Shown piece after piece: positions 8,880 to 19,570 of a DNA stretch of 64,000 nucleotides. The stretch spans positions 2,487,501-2,551,500 of the forward strand of contig OZ024835.1 in assembly GCA_964016985.1 (NCBI GenBank), given 5' to 3'. Position numbers and translations under genes: made by a program. The DNA comes from Anodontia alba. Its lineage: Eukaryota; Mollusca; Bivalvia; Lucinida; Lucinidae. Positions within the stretch are counted from its first letter, which is position 1; each line of letters starts with the position of its first letter. The notes under the pieces were generated by a model, which searched no databases, was not told the origin of the DNA, and saw only the letters and a list, made by a program, of their open reading frames with translations.

Positions 8880-9892
8880 TGGACAGAGGCTGTCTTTTAT
8901 AATAATAGTTCTGCAAACCCTCAGCTATCAGAGCCGACCGATCTATTCAGAGCCGCCCTACACCATCGGAGCCATTGTTTATTTGCCCTCCATTTCCATT
9001 AGTTTGTTGTCAATTTTTATTTTTCGGTAAGTGAGACAGGTCAAACAATCATATCACACATAAAAAATCCCAAACAGTCCAGGCGCAGATGCATTTTATG
9101 AAAAAATAACCGGGAAGAGCGTCGCTGAACCTTCGACAATCAGTTTATTCAGCATCGATCAGCCCACGCCACAAGTAATTCAGTCGAGATCGTACACATT
9201 TGCAAACTATCTATTAGGTGAGAAAACTGTTAAAAGACTTGAGAGCAGCATGTAATTCTCCTTTTTGAGAAAAACTACCCCACAAAAACAGATTCTTTTG
9301 ACGAGTGACTGACCTAACTCTTTTGTTTACTTTTTTCAGCCGCTATATTCAGAGCCGCACGTGCTCCGGAAAACGCACACAAGATTTGCTTATCAGAGCC
9401 ACTGGCTCCGATTATGAAGTTTCCTGACCGTGGCATATGTCAGATGGTACGTTTTCTCACGTTGCTGCTGATTCGTTTCTTAAATTTCACTTAATGCCAT
9501 TAATACAGTGATGCTGATTAAACAAAACAAATTGAGTTGAGTCCCAGTCAAAACGTTATAGCAAACGCCATGTTGTTCAGGCAGGGCAGATCAGATCAAG
9601 GTTTTCGCTATCCGCTTACATAATAAGTTTATCGACAAAGAGCAAAGCGCTAGTGGGAGTGTTAAAAGGGACAGGTTCATCTTGCTCTTCACTTTTTGTA
9701 TATTTAGGCCCACACCACAATAGCCGCACTCCCCCAAAGACACATGTTTTTTGACGAAGTCAAAATGATAAGATTCTAAAAGGAATGAATTTTGGGAGCA
9801 TTGAATCACTAAAAAACTGAAAACAGCTGAAACGTCAAGCTTTTCTTTCTTTATTTATTTTTTTATTTTTTTTTATTTTTATTTTTTTTTCT
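8880..9892. other. Mostly unique sequence; GAGCCG motif repeats; T-rich tract
   Basis: No gene seen. CAGAGCCG or close variants recur at about 8930, 8950, 9351 and 9395, plus GGAGCC and GGCTCCGA. These may be remnants of a short repeat with ends like TCAGAGCC. A T-rich low-complexity tract covers 9838-9889. Confidence 0.3.
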
Positions 9893-10062
9893 GGGCCAGG
9901 TTAGTTAGTTTCCGCCAATAAGGCCTCATCATTTAAATTTTAGTGAGCCTTATTGTAATTTCAATGGTCTCAATGATCACAACGAAGGACAGGAAAATGT
10001 AAATTACATTATAAACTACACAATCTTGAAGCACGGGGAGACGTTTTATGTCACATGATGTC
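9893..10062 (+). repeat. K-family dispersed repeat
   Basis: Landmarks GGCCAGGTTAGTTAGTTTCC, GCCTCATCATTTAAA, TTATAAACTACACAATCTTG and ACGGGGAGACGTTTTATG. The same order of motifs occurs at 49995 and, reversed, near 28156-28290. Family A copy 6 follows. Confidence 0.6.
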
Positions 10063-10348
10063 CATTACGAAAACACGCCTATTCAAATATATTGAAATTT
10101 TTATCACCAAAAAAAAAAATGAAAATTTTCAGATAAAAAAAATCTGACAATTTTTCTTATATCTGTTCAAAACATAGATTGTAGGTACTCGTTAGAACCA
10201 CCTCGGCGAGGCGGTTCTAACTAGTACCCACAATCTATGTTTTGAGCACAAATAAGAAAAAATAATGGATACCCCTGTAAACCCCAGTTTTACTATATAA
10301 AAGTGGGGCTTAAGGGGGTCAAAATTATATAGGTATGTTTTCGTGATG
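10063..10348 (+). mobile_element. Family A copy 6
   Basis: Full length. The palindrome is GCCTCGGCGAGGC with CCACCTC in the left arm and CTAGTACCC in the right arm. A-rich slippage has lengthened the left hairpin loop. Confidence 0.92.
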
Positions 10349-10461
10349 ATAAGACACATGGTGCCATATGCACAGAAGAAGTGCTTATTGGTCATGTACA
10401 AACGCGCCGACTTGACAGGGCTCTAAACGTATGGAGACTGTAAATAGTAAAAATCTAAATA

Positions 10462-10943
10462 GACTTTACTGTTATGAAAATAAGTCTGTGCCGTCTATAT
10501 TCACAATGGGATTGCTTTGGTTTTCTTCTTTGTGCTCGCTTATTTCTGCTCAAATGCAGTAAACAACATACAGTCGAACCTCAATGGCTCGAACACCGAT
10601 TTTTCGTTTACCATGGCTTATTCCGAACTCGTTTTTGAGTCCCTACGAATTTCTACTGATAGTTCAATTTTCTTATTTTATTATGAAATTGTATGTTGTG
10701 TGTACTCATTAGAATCGCATCATCGATTACCCTAAATTATTGCTATTTGCTTCCTGAAATAGTGCCATGATTAACCCTCAGTGGCTCGAATTACCCATGT
10801 CTCGGACGAATTTCCATGGTCCCAAAGATGTTCGAGCCATTGAGGTTCGACTGTAGACTTTACTGTTATGAAAAGAAGTCTGTGCCGTCTATATTCATAT
10901 TATACTATTGGCTTTCTTTGGTTTTCTTCTGTGTGCCCGCTCA
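10462..10943 (+). repeat. Direct duplication of ~80 bp flanking a C element
   Basis: GACTTTACTGTTATGAAAA, GTCTGTGCCGTCTATATTCA and TTTGGTTTTCTTC occur in order at 10462..10540 and again at 10856..10943. A C-family element and a short spacer lie between. The second copy starts right after the element's terminal TA, so the duplication may be older than, or linked to, the insertion. Confidence 0.75.
10569..10855. mobile_element. C-family pogo/Tigger-like MITE
   Basis: Bounded by TA on each side with perfect 20-bp inverted ends CAGTCGAACCTCAATGGCTC and GAGCCATTGAGGTTCGACTG. Inside lie TTCGTTTACCATGGC and AACTCGTTTTTGAGTCCC. The left half of the shared palindrome is present (GTGTGTACTCATTAGAATCG) but the right half is eroded (ATCATCGATTACCC). 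The ends and the TA target fit the pogo/Tigger group of the Tc1-mariner superfamily. No transposase is present. Confidence 0.85.
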
Positions 10944-11657
10944 TTAACCTTAGCAGTCTCTGCTCAATTTATTCTAGACAATTACTGTGCTATCGACATC
11001 ACTCGGAAAGACGGTTTTTGCTTGGCGTTTTATTTTAAATGAAAATATTTTGTTCTGACTGACCATATCTTATCAGAAATTATTTGTCTTTTCTGTTTCT
11101 GTCTTTTGTTCTCAAATATGTACCCTAAAATTAAATTTACGGCCAAAAATTGGCCCGACCTATGTCATTTCTATAGTAAAGTGATTTTTAATTTTGAATT
11201 TATGTCTAAGAAAATCTTTTCTACTTTTCTTCGCTGAATTTAAATTATTGATGTTTCACAACAATAATGTGAAAATATCAGAAAAAAATGAACAAGCGGG
11301 ACTTTTTTTTAAAAAAAATCCACCTCCAAGTTAACTACCCTACAGATTTCCGCATGATTTGCATTTAATTTTTACTATGGGAAAAAGTGAAAATATTTTA
11401 TGTTTTAAAAACCAGTGACTAAATGAAACGTTTTGTGCATAGGTAGTTACGACAAATGGTTTTGCATTAAGTCATGACAAAAGTTCGCAAATTTACTTCG
11501 TCTGTGTAAAGCGCCGCGCAAAAACAACTTTCTGAAAGATGTCGAAAGCACAGAAGGATTGGCATTCCACGCAAAATGTCTCTTTAAGAGACAATGTGCA
11601 TGAAGTGTAAAATATGTTCTATAAAATGGACCCTTTGAAAAACCGAATCACACCACA
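10944..11657. other. No recognisable feature
   Basis: AT-rich, unique-looking DNA. A weak repeat of ACTTTACTG motifs carries over from upstream. No coding or structured element is seen. Confidence 0.3.
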
Positions 11658-11938
11658 CATAACGGAAACATACCTATATAATTTTTACCCCCTTAAATCC
11701 CACTATTATATAGTAAAACTGGGGTTTACCGGGGTATACATTAATTTTTCTTATTTCTGCTCACAAACATAGATTGTTGGTTCTCGTTGGAACCGCCTTG
11801 ATGTGGCGGTTCTAACAATTACCCACAATTTATGTTCTGAGCTGAAATGTGAAAAATATCAGAGTTTTTGTATATAAAAATTCTTAGTTTTCGGAGGTGA
11901 AACTTTCTATATATTTGGATAGGGCTGTTTTCGTAATA
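11658..11938 (-). mobile_element. Family A copy 7, diverged
   Basis: Starts CATAACGGAAACATACC and ends GGGCTGTTTTCGTAATA. The palindrome is eroded (GCCTTGATGTGGC centre, AACAATTACCC in the right arm). An older copy. Confidence 0.88.
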
Positions 11939-11940
11939 GA

Positions 11941-12279
11941 GTGAGTTGGAGTTTTACAGCCAAGAAAGGTAAGAGAAAAGTCCAGGAAGTGCCACAATCA
12001 CAAACCGCAGCCCTTCACCAGACACCAAGAGGAAGGAGAAACCGACAAAACCAAACAAGCACAAATCGAACAAACGTACGAAAAGCACTAAGATTAGCTC
12101 TCTCTTCCCCAAGTGAGGTAATCGGAATGCTAAAAGGACTGAAAAACACAAGATTAAACGTAACACAAGGTAAGACATAAAACAAATCGCCTCGTAGAAT
12201 AAACCACAAAGCAACAAAGAGTAAGACTAACACCGGGACCACCGCCTTAGAACGGTCAGTAGAGTAAACCACCGGTGGC

Positions 12280-12313
<34 letters not shown>

Positions 12314-12393
12314 GGGGGGGGGGTTGTTTGGTGTTAAAGCACTTAGCACGTTTACAGCTAGCCAATTTCACCCTGGGTCCCGATGCTACTTTT
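11941..12393 (+). repeat. F-family dispersed repeat with (GT)n(G)n insertion
   Basis: Begins near AAGGTAAGAGAAAAGTCCAG. It continues CAGACACCAAGAGGAAGGAG, ACAAATCGAACAAACGTACG, CTCTCTTCCCCAAG, ACACCGGGACCACCGCC and TTACAGCTAGCCA, then CCCTGGGTCCCGATGCTAC. Other copies are at 40730(-), 41452(-), 45478(+) and 61887(+). Reading frames here on both strands are shadows of the repeat. The class is not established. Confidence 0.75.
12280..12323 (+). repeat. (GT)n followed by poly-G
   Basis: About 15 GT repeats run into 14 G. A near-identical (GT)n(G)n tract lies at 19475..19515. Confidence 0.95.
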
Positions 12394-12686
12394 CATCACC
12401 AAAATATACCTATATAGTTTTGATCCCCTTAAACCCCATTTTTATAGAGTAGAATTTGGGTTTATAGGGGTATTATACATTATTTTTCTTATTTCTGCTC
12501 AAAAACATACATTGTGGGTACTCGTTAGAACCGCCTCGCCGAGGCGGTTCTAACGAGTACCCAAATCTATGTTTTGAGCAGAAATATGAAAAATATCAGT
12601 TTTTTTTTTTTTTTTTTTAGTGACAATTTTCTGTTTTTAGAGTTAAAATTGTCTCTATATTTTTGAATAGGCGTGTTTTCGTAATG
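12394..12686 (-). mobile_element. Family A copy 8
   Basis: Starts CATCACCAAAATATACC. The centre is GCCTCGCCGAGGC. The left-side hairpin region has been replaced by a run of about 19 T at 12600..12619. It ends GTGTTTTCGTAATG. Confidence 0.9.
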
Positions 12687-12764
12687 TAATGGAGAAATAC
12701 ATAAAAAATCGACCGGTCACTCTAGTTATGCATTAATGGGTTAAACATGAACATGCATTAAAGA

Positions 12765-12964
12765 TTAACCCTGGTCCTGTTGAATCCGGATGTGCTATGC
12801 ATTTTCAAACAGTGAAGATCCAGATCAGTCGGCTTCTGAAGAAATTCTGCACTGTTTGCCATTCAGTATGCCAATTTTTATCAACAACCTGGATCAAGCA
12901 ATCTGACTGGCTGACAACTAGAAGTGGATGTGACATCGAAATCTATTCAGTATGGCAAGGTTAA
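12765..12964. mobile_element. B-family TTAA element, copy 2
   Basis: Ends TTAACCCTGGTCCTGTTGAA and TTCAGTATGGCAAGGTTAA. The D hairpin inside is decayed (TTTTCAAACAGTGAAGATCC, TTCTGCACTGTTTGCC). The downstream body GACTGGCTGACAACTAGAAG matches copy 4. Confidence 0.8.
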
Positions 12965-13372
12965 ATGCCGAGGCGCGAATGCTTTAGTTTCATTTTTTCC
13001 TGGTACATTAGCAGAATGGAACTAAATTACTTAATATAACTACAGTTGCGAAAACAACTTCAACAGCTATTTACGTTAAATTCGCCTACACAGATTCCTA
13101 TAATGAATCCTACATTTGAGCAGGTGCATCGCCAGTGTTGGGTGAAATTTGTTTTGAGATGAAAACGAAATTAACAAAAAATGGTTTTGTATTCTCAAAT
13201 GTTACAGGGAAGTTAATTCACATATTAAACGTTTCTGATAAAAATGTAGCAATTAGTTCGAATAGTTCACTGATGAAGAGCATTCCCCTAACCCCTACTT
13301 CACCCCAAAATGTTAAACGTTGTAATATGAGTACATTACTTGACAGACTTATGTTAATGTTAATGTATATGT
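12965..13372. other. No supported gene
   Basis: Overlapping frames of 110 and 91 codons lie on opposite strands at 13135..13493. Both look like chance openings: no motif, no composition shift, and their 3' parts run into repeat DNA. Confidence 0.3.
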
Positions 13373-13485
13373 TAAATCTATATAAGCCAATCTTTTTTTT
13401 TAACCAAAGTATTGACATTTTCCTCATTTCATACGTTGTGCAAGGCGCTTCTGATGAGTACCCATAACATGAGAGAAACATAATT
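13373..13485. repeat. Fragment of the shared palindromic core
   Basis: AGGCGCTTCTGATGAGTACC followed by CATAACATGAG resembles the right arm of the C-type cassette and the GCGCTTCT of the element at 8060. The left arm and ends are gone. Confidence 0.45.
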
Positions 13486-13490
13486 TCTGA

Positions 13491-13566
13491 CATATGCGGC
13501 CAACGAAGACTCCGATCAGACTGCGCATCCGCGCAGTCTGATCGGAGTCATCGTTGTCCGTATGAA
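13491..13566. repeat. E-type GATCAG palindrome
   Basis: GCGGCCAACGAAGACTCC and CGATCAGACTGCGCA pair with GCGCAGTCTGATCGGAGTC and ATCGTTGTCCGTATG. A nearly perfect 70-bp inverted repeat. Confidence 0.8.
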
Positions 13567-13826
13567 GAAACTTTGCATCCTTGATTATTCAAATTGCAAA
13601 TGCAAGGCTGCTCTGAATCTTCGCTTGACACACATGTCCAAAGGTACTTTTTCTTACGTTATAGCTCGTACGTTTTTTTTTTTATTTTATTTTTTTTTTT
13701 TGAGGAAATAAAAAAAAAAATCATTGTCTTGACATCAGGAGCAACATTTTTTATTTCTTCTCCATGTTATTAGATCTTAGATATTCTCCTTCCCATCTCT
13801 CCTCCAAAATACACACGCTAGCAGAT

Positions 13827-14106
13827 CATTACGAAAACACGCCTATTCAAATATATAGAAAATTTCACCCAGAAAAAACCTGAAAATTTTCAGATAAAAA
13901 ACTCTGATATTTTTCATATTTCTGCTCAAAATATAGATTGTGGTACTCGTTAGAACCGCCTCGGCGAGGCGGTTCTAACGAGTCCCCACATTCTATGTTT
14001 TTGAGCAGAAATAAGAAAAATAATACATACCCCTGTAAACACCAGTTTTACTATATAGAAGTGGGGTTTAAAGGGGTCAAAATTATATAGGCATGTTTTC
14101 GTGATG
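13827..14106 (+). mobile_element. Family A copy 9
   Basis: Full length, GCCTCGGCGAGGC centre. The right arm reads GAGTCCCCACATTC. The second hairpin has AAACACCAG for AAACCCCAG. Confidence 0.92.
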
Positions 14107-14615
14107 TTCAGTAGATTTTTTGTTTTAATTTCTATCTACCATTCTTTTACTGCATACAAATATTGCGTTTTGATGAATCTTATTATTAGGTTACATACTT
14201 AAAGTTTTTTGTCTAGACTCACTCCATTCGTTTCTGCATTTGTCTTTTTGTCTTTCTTTCTATCACTTCCTGTAGTCTCTTTAATCTCAGTTCACTGTAT
14301 TACTGCAGAAACAACTCTATCTTTTTGAACTAAGGGACATTTATGATAAGAATATTATACATTACACAACATTGTACAACTTGAAAGAAAAGGTAGAGTC
14401 CTAGCATATTATTACTTAAAATTCATTATATATGCACAATGGCGTAACCCATTACAAAAATAACTTACTTTGTGATTCCGTTTTTTGTCAAGATTTATAA
14501 TTCCGTTTTGTTTCCTCAAGAAGACTGAATTTAATCACACATCTTTTGTCCTTCCCTCAGTTATTAAACTTGAATTTACACGATTTTTCTTAAGTATTTG
14601 GTCACACTGGCCTTT
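14107..14615. other. No recognisable feature
   Basis: AT-rich unique DNA with pyrimidine-rich stretches (14220-14300). No gene or repeat family recognised. Confidence 0.3.
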
Positions 14616-14682
14616 GCAAACAGTATAGATCCAGATCAGACGCCGCAGAACGCGGCGTCTGATTAGGGTCTTCACTGTTTGC
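14616..14682. repeat. D-family hairpin with shared 3' flank
   Basis: Ends GCAAACAGTATAGATCC and GGTCTTCACTGTTTGC, inner GACGCCGC/GCGGCGTC. The following CACTCATCCGGCATTTT and the GGTAAGAAGTTAAGAT with GAATAC tract match the flank of the D hairpin at 49588, so these two copies share a longer host repeat. Confidence 0.85.
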
Positions 14683-15259
14683 CACTCATCCGGCATTTTA
14701 AAAACAAGAAAAGCCAGTAAAATAGAATTGTCCAAAAATTTTGGGATAAGTACGGTAAGAAGTTAAGATTGCCGAATACTTACGGTAAATACGATAATAA
14801 AACCGTAGGACTCGCAGTCCGAACCCTGACAGACCGTTCAAAGATATGACATGATGACGAAGGAAGTATGCGCTTATAAAGGCATTATCTAGAGTACATG
14901 TAACACGAATTTGTTTTCTGCTTTTTTCCCCATTCCGACATCTTCCAGATCAAATCTAAGATAATATACAGACGCTTTATGCATTACGAAAATGTCGTGT
15001 TTAATCTAAATGGCTGGTTGGTTTCGGGGTTGAACGGCCCAGTCAAAGCTATTAAAGTCAGCAGTATTAATGTCGAACAGGTCAATTAACTTACGCACTT
15101 TTCCTGGGCAGGCTTAGTCCTCTAAGTGTTACCCAGTACTTGCGCACAATCGTTCGCCGGAAACTGACTACTGCCCTTCTTGAATCAGCGGAAGGGAAAT
15201 TTAACCTAATTATTGGGACACTCCTTACCATTTACCATTTTACTATAATAGGGTGTGTA
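14683..15259. other. Shared D flank, then unique sequence
   Basis: The first ~120 bp align with 49654-49780. The rest shows no gene. Near 14990 a GCATTACGAAAATGTCGTG lookalike of a family A end has no element attached. Confidence 0.3.
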
Positions 15260-15325
15260 GCAAACAATGTAGGCCCAGATCAGACGCCGCATTTGCGGCG
15301 TCTGATCTGGGTCTATACTGTTTGC
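15260..15325. repeat. D-family hairpin, perfect GACGCCGC form
   Basis: GCAAACAATGTAGGCCCAG pairs with CTGGGTCTATACTGTTTGC. The inner palindrome ATCAGACGCCGC / GCGGCGTCTGAT is perfect around a 4-base loop. Confidence 0.9.
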
Positions 15326-15589
15326 CTAGATCTGCCTGTCCGAATACTTAGGAGAAATATGGGACGGATGACTTCTTTATTCGGGAATAAAATGCTTGTT
15401 CATTTCCATTTCAAAAGCTATTAGCTTTTACTACATATGTAATTCCTTATCACTGATTTTATTTAAATAAAATTAATAAATATTAATGTTTATTTATGTT
15501 TTAGACTTCCAGGAAATAAACTGAGACTGAAAACCAGGATTCCGTCTTTTTGTGTAATTTTCGCGTACAGTTGGAATGCGAAGCCAGTA

Positions 15590-15765
15590 GTCTTTCTACT
15601 GACCCGTTCAAATGTGGTTTCTCTGTTGCAGTTCTTCTCTGTTTGTGCGTCCGTGCTTTCAAACGTGGCGTTTGTTTTGTCATTATTTGTTCTCATCTCT
15701 CCTTCTTTTGGTGTCTCGGGACGGCTGTGCTTCAAGATTGTGGCATTTTCTTGGTATTTCAACTT
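15590..15765. repeat. L-family dispersed repeat
   Basis: Landmarks GTTGCAGTTCTTCTCTGTTT, GTGCGTCCGTGCTTTCAAAC, TTGTCATTATTTGTTCTCAT, CTCCTTCTTTTGG and GATTGTGGCATTTTCTTGG. Reverse copies occur near 28440-28600, 55590-55728 and 63640-63850. Confidence 0.65.
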
Positions 15766-15825
15766 TTGTGCGTATGTATGTGTGTGAATTGTTGCGTACA
15801 GCCGGAATGCAAGCTGGCTTATTAA

Positions 15826-16351
15826 GAGAATATTGCTGCATATAAAGATACTTGATAAAATCGAGTCTCTGATTTTCGTTCTTTTGTGTACTCTTTGTTC
15901 CCAAAGGTAACCTTTTAGATTTATATTGCATAGTCATCCATAAAGGACTAGACATCACGTGAGAGCTAAGGGTGGTTTAAGCGTGTGGCATCCGGCAGAT
16001 TTTGGCCCGCCGCCGATTTAAACATCAAAAGACCCGGCATCTATAAATTTCAAATGAATCCATTGCAAATCTTATGATGCATATCAGTCACGTACAGAAT
16101 TCATTATTTTCTTCAAGACCCAGAGATAAGTATTCGCAGATTGAAAGAACAAATCCGTCTTTTGTCTTTAATTAGTTTTGATTGATTTTCGTATTTATCC
16201 TAAATATCGGAACACCTTAACTCCATACTATTCTTTCGCGCGCGAAAAAATTGTTGAAGCCCCGCCCCTCTCTCCCCAGTATTTTTTTTTTTACTGATCG
16301 TTCCAATGCGATTATTCTGTTCTTCTTTGTCCTTGTGTCGATGGTTTCATA
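15826..16351. other. No recognisable feature
   Basis: No gene, hairpin or known repeat. A short CGCGCG patch lies near 16238. Confidence 0.3.
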
Positions 16352-16785
16352 TACAGTAAAAAAACTCTATAACTCGAACACCGATGGCTCGTTTACCACG
16401 GCTAATTCGAACCCGTTAATGAGTCCCTAGAAAATTCTCTTTTCTCAGAATAACATGATTTCTGCACACCTATTTGTCAAAAAATGTAACAAAAAAAAAA
16501 AAAATAACCCGAGAAAGCAAATACTTATGAATATTTTAAGGAAACTTTCTTATTTTATCATGAAATGTATGTTGTATGTACTCATTAGAATCGTCTCATC
16601 GAGGCGATTCCTATGAGTACACTCAACATACCATTATTATATAGATGATCGAAACGACATCCCTTACGATATCTATTTGTCTCCTGACCTGGCGTTATGA
16701 TTAACTCTCAGTGGCTCGAACTACCCATGTCTAGAACACACTTACATGGCCCCAAAGATGTTCGTGTTATTGAGGTGCGACTGTA
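16352..16785. mobile_element. C-family pogo-like MITE, long copy
   Basis: TA-bounded. The left end is diverged (CAGTAAAAAAACTCTATAAC, then TCGAACACCG); the right end is TTGAGGTGCGACTGTA. The palindrome at about 16567-16634 has arms GTACTCATTAGAATCGTCTC and GAGGCGATTCCTATGAGTAC. A poly-A insertion at 16490-16505 adds length. Confidence 0.8.
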
Positions 16786-16890
16786 TAACGTTTCTTTTGT
16801 CATTATTTGTTCGTCGTCACTCCTTCTTTTATTGCATTTGAATGGCTTTACTTCTTCAGTATGGGATTTCCTGGGTATCTTTTACATATT
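16786..16890. repeat. L-family fragment
   Basis: TTTTGTCATTATTTGTTC, CACTCCTTCTTTTATTG and GGGATTTCCTGGGTATC match the 3' part of family L. It ends at the boundary of family A copy 10. Confidence 0.55.
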
Positions 16891-17257
16891 CATTACGAAA
16901 ACATGCCTATTCAAATATACTAAAAATTTTACCACCAAAAAATGAAAGTTTTCAGATAAAAAAAACTCTGATATTTTTCATATTTCTACTCAAAAACATA
17001 GATTGTAGGTATTCATTAGAACCGCCTCGGCTTTCTGCTAAAACAGAGATTGTGATACTCATTAGATCCACATCGCCGAGGCGGTTCTGAGTAATCACAA
17101 TCTGTTTTTAGCAGAGGCGAGGCGGTTCTAATGAGTATCCCAATGTATGTTTTTGAACAGAAAGAAGAAAAATAAAGTCTACCCCTGTAAACCCGTTTTT
17201 CTGTATATAAAGCGGGGCTTAAGGGGGTGAAAATTATATAGGTATGTTTTCGTGATG
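16891..17257 (+). mobile_element. Family A copy 10 with a duplicated, nested palindrome
   Basis: Longer than its relatives (367 bp). After the normal left arm GTAGGTATTCATTAGAACCG it carries a second palindrome at about 17030-17118: TTTCTGCTAAAACAGAGATT opposes CAATCTGTTTTTAGCAG around CACATCGCCGAGGCGG. The original right arm GCGAGGCGGTTCTAATGAGT resumes afterwards. It looks like a second related element inside the first, or an arm duplication. Confidence 0.85.
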
Positions 17258-17431
17258 TTTCTGACTTTGTTCATTGATCTCATGAGACGTTCCTTGTACT
17301 TTTCCGGATTTGCGACACTTTATACTTTTCTATAAGGCAAACATATCAACCTTCACTTATACTTTTCTTCCTAAAATTTAAGCAAGTTCAATTACTACCT
17401 GCTGATGTATCTAAAAGCTGTTTAATATGTG

Positions 17432-17497
17432 GCAAACAGTGTAGACCTTGATCAGACGCCGCGTTCTGCGGCGTCTGATCTCGGTCTGCATTGTTTG
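17432..17497. repeat. D-family hairpin
   Basis: GCAAACAGTGTAGACCTTG opposes TCGGTCTGCATTGTTTG. The inner ATCAGACGCCGC / GCGGCGTCTGAT is perfect. Confidence 0.88.
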
Positions 17498-18309
17498 TTC
17501 AGTCCTGTCAGTCTCGATACTTAGAATATATACGGTATGCTTAGCTACGCCGAATCAGATCAACAATCATTATTAGAGACTTGTTAATAATGGAGTAGAA
17601 TTCATTTTGATCAAACCCAAAAAGACCTTTGAGAATTATGTAAAACTATTTTCTTAGCATTAAACTGATTTTGTCTGAAAGCCATATTATGTCTGCTTAT
17701 TGTTCGCCAAATGTCATTGTTTTTAATATCTAAAGTTGGGGCGTACAGAAACAATGCAAGGAAACAGATTGACAAGTAGGCACAGTTAAAAAACCTGACT
17801 GGTCGAATAAAAGAAGAAAAACGAACACGCACATACGCACACACGCACGCACAAAAAATATCCACATGCTTTTTCCAGTTTTGAAGATCGGTAACGAATA
17901 TACTGAATTATACTAAACCCTGAAGCAAATATACTGACACGTACTAAACGTGAAATAAACACAATAAAGTATACTATAATGTAAAGCAAATAGAGTAAAT
18001 TACTCTAGAATGAGACCTAATTCTCTCCGTTTAAAGTAAAACCAATTTCAGAAGGGTCTTGAGGCACAGGAAAACAAACTGGAAGCCACAAAGGTTCTAT
18101 TCCTGATTGTCGTAAACAAAGCCCACAAAGTTTATATAGTCCCCATAAAACAACAAAACAAACAAACAAACCATAGTTACCACCAGTGTATTCTTTATGG
18201 AATTTCGCATTTCAAGATACGCCAATAAGATCCCTCGATAAAACTGAAACGAAGCACGGCTAACATATACTTAAAAAAATGTACAAACTATGAAGGTTAT
18301 TATAAGACC
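17498..18309. other. No recognisable gene
   Basis: AT-rich. A short ACACGCACATACGCACACACG tract lies near 17822. Short direct repeats ATACTGAATTATACTAAA and ATACTGACACGTACTAAA occur at about 17899-17950. No coding region. Confidence 0.3.
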
Positions 18310-18579
18310 CATCACGAAAACATGCCTAGATAATTTTGACACCCTTAAACCCCACTTTTATATAGTAAAACTGGGGTTTACAAGGGTATACATTATTTTT
18401 CTTATAATATAGATTGTAGGTACTCGTTAGAACCGCCTCGCCGAGGCGGTTTTTACGGGTACCCACAATCTATGTTTTGAGCAGAAATATGAAAAATATC
18501 AGAGGTTTTTTATCTGAAAAATTTCATTTTTTTGGTAGTAAAATTTTCAGTATATTTGAATAGGCATGTTTTCGTAATG
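18310..18579 (-). mobile_element. Family A copy 11
   Basis: Starts CATCACGAAAACATGCC. The palindrome left arm is shortened: CTTATAATATAGATTGTAGG lacks the TTTCTGCTCAAAA step. The right arm has TTTTTACGGGTACCC. Confidence 0.9.
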
Positions 18580-18994
18580 CATCATTTTTCTGGGGTATGT
18601 TAAAGCAATGACGAAGCCCAGCCTTCCCGAGTACAAAAGAAGAAGATAGGATGAACAATGACGAAACAAAACGACACATTTACGATAACACGCTTATGGA
18701 AAAGAAGTGCAAGAAGAATTACCTTTGATCAGTCAGCAGAATTGCTTGGAGGCTTAAACTAATTTCAATTGCGCAAAACTTCGCACAATGAAATCCCGTT
18801 CATTGCGAAATTGGGTACACTGTACACTGACTCTACTGCCAACATCAGCAACTTAAATATTGTAGATCTGTTTCCATAAAGAAACAACAGATGACGTAAA
18901 CTAATTTAACCATTTTCTCTTGACAACTTTCTGTGAAACAAAGCCTGCAAACAGTTTTATTTACATTTAACATTAACCATTCGCTTAACACTAT

Positions 18995-19200
18995 TAGCCT
19001 AACACTTAAAGCACCAATGACATCTGCAGCAGACGACAATTTGATCTAAAAACAAAAAACAACAACAACAAAAATTAAAACATCAATTTTTTCAAAGAAA
19101 ATAAGTCGTGACATTTCATGTGAATCGTCTGCTTGGCAGAAGATTCACATGAAATATCAAGTATATGTCGTCTGCTGTAACTTTTACTTGCCGCTAACAA
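18995..19200. repeat. G-family foldback
   Basis: CAGCAGACGACAATTTGATC opposes TATGTCGTCTGCTGTAAC. The inner arm TTTCATGTGAATCGTCTGC opposes the later GATTCACATGAAATATCAAG. Outer remnants are AACACTTAAAG and CTTGCCGCTAA. Confidence 0.65.
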
Positions 19201-19424
19201 TATCAATTAAACAGACTGCAGGTTGAAGTGATATAAATTGAATTGCATTTAAGTTCAGAAAATATCGGCTTTCTTTGGTCTTTCTCCTTAGCCCTGAATA
19301 AATAGATGTTATTAATCACCCGCCGTCGGAAATGGCGCCCGAATTATCTATCTAGGCAGACTTGTAGCTGCACTTTTGGCCTGGTTCCCGGATTCAGTCC
19401 ATATAAAAGTTTCAATGAATGATG

Positions 19425-19480
19425 CAACGGTGATTTCAGAACCGCGAGGAAGGTAATTGAACAGGAAAACTACCGTGTGT

Positions 19481-19511
<31 letters not shown>

Positions 19512-19570
19512 GGGGTGAGGAGGAGACAGCACTTGAGTCCCGGAGATTTCAAAACCGCGGAGTAATATAC
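19425..19570. repeat. Short repeat with GATTTCARAACCGCG and a (GT)n(G)n tract
   Basis: GATTTCAGAACCGCGAGG (19431), GATTTCAAAACCGCGGAG (19546) and GTTTCAAGACCGCGAGG (19934) recur. Between the first two lies (GT)n(G)22 at 19475..19515, like the tract at 12280. Confidence 0.6.

Noticed and set aside
13135..13493. 110- and 91-codon frames on opposite strands
   Set aside because: No motif, no codon or GC shift, and the end runs into repeat sequence.
14985..15010. Possible family A end GCATTACGAAAATGTCGTG
   Set aside because: No hairpin, second end or internal similarity follows, so it is a chance match or an unrecognisable stub.
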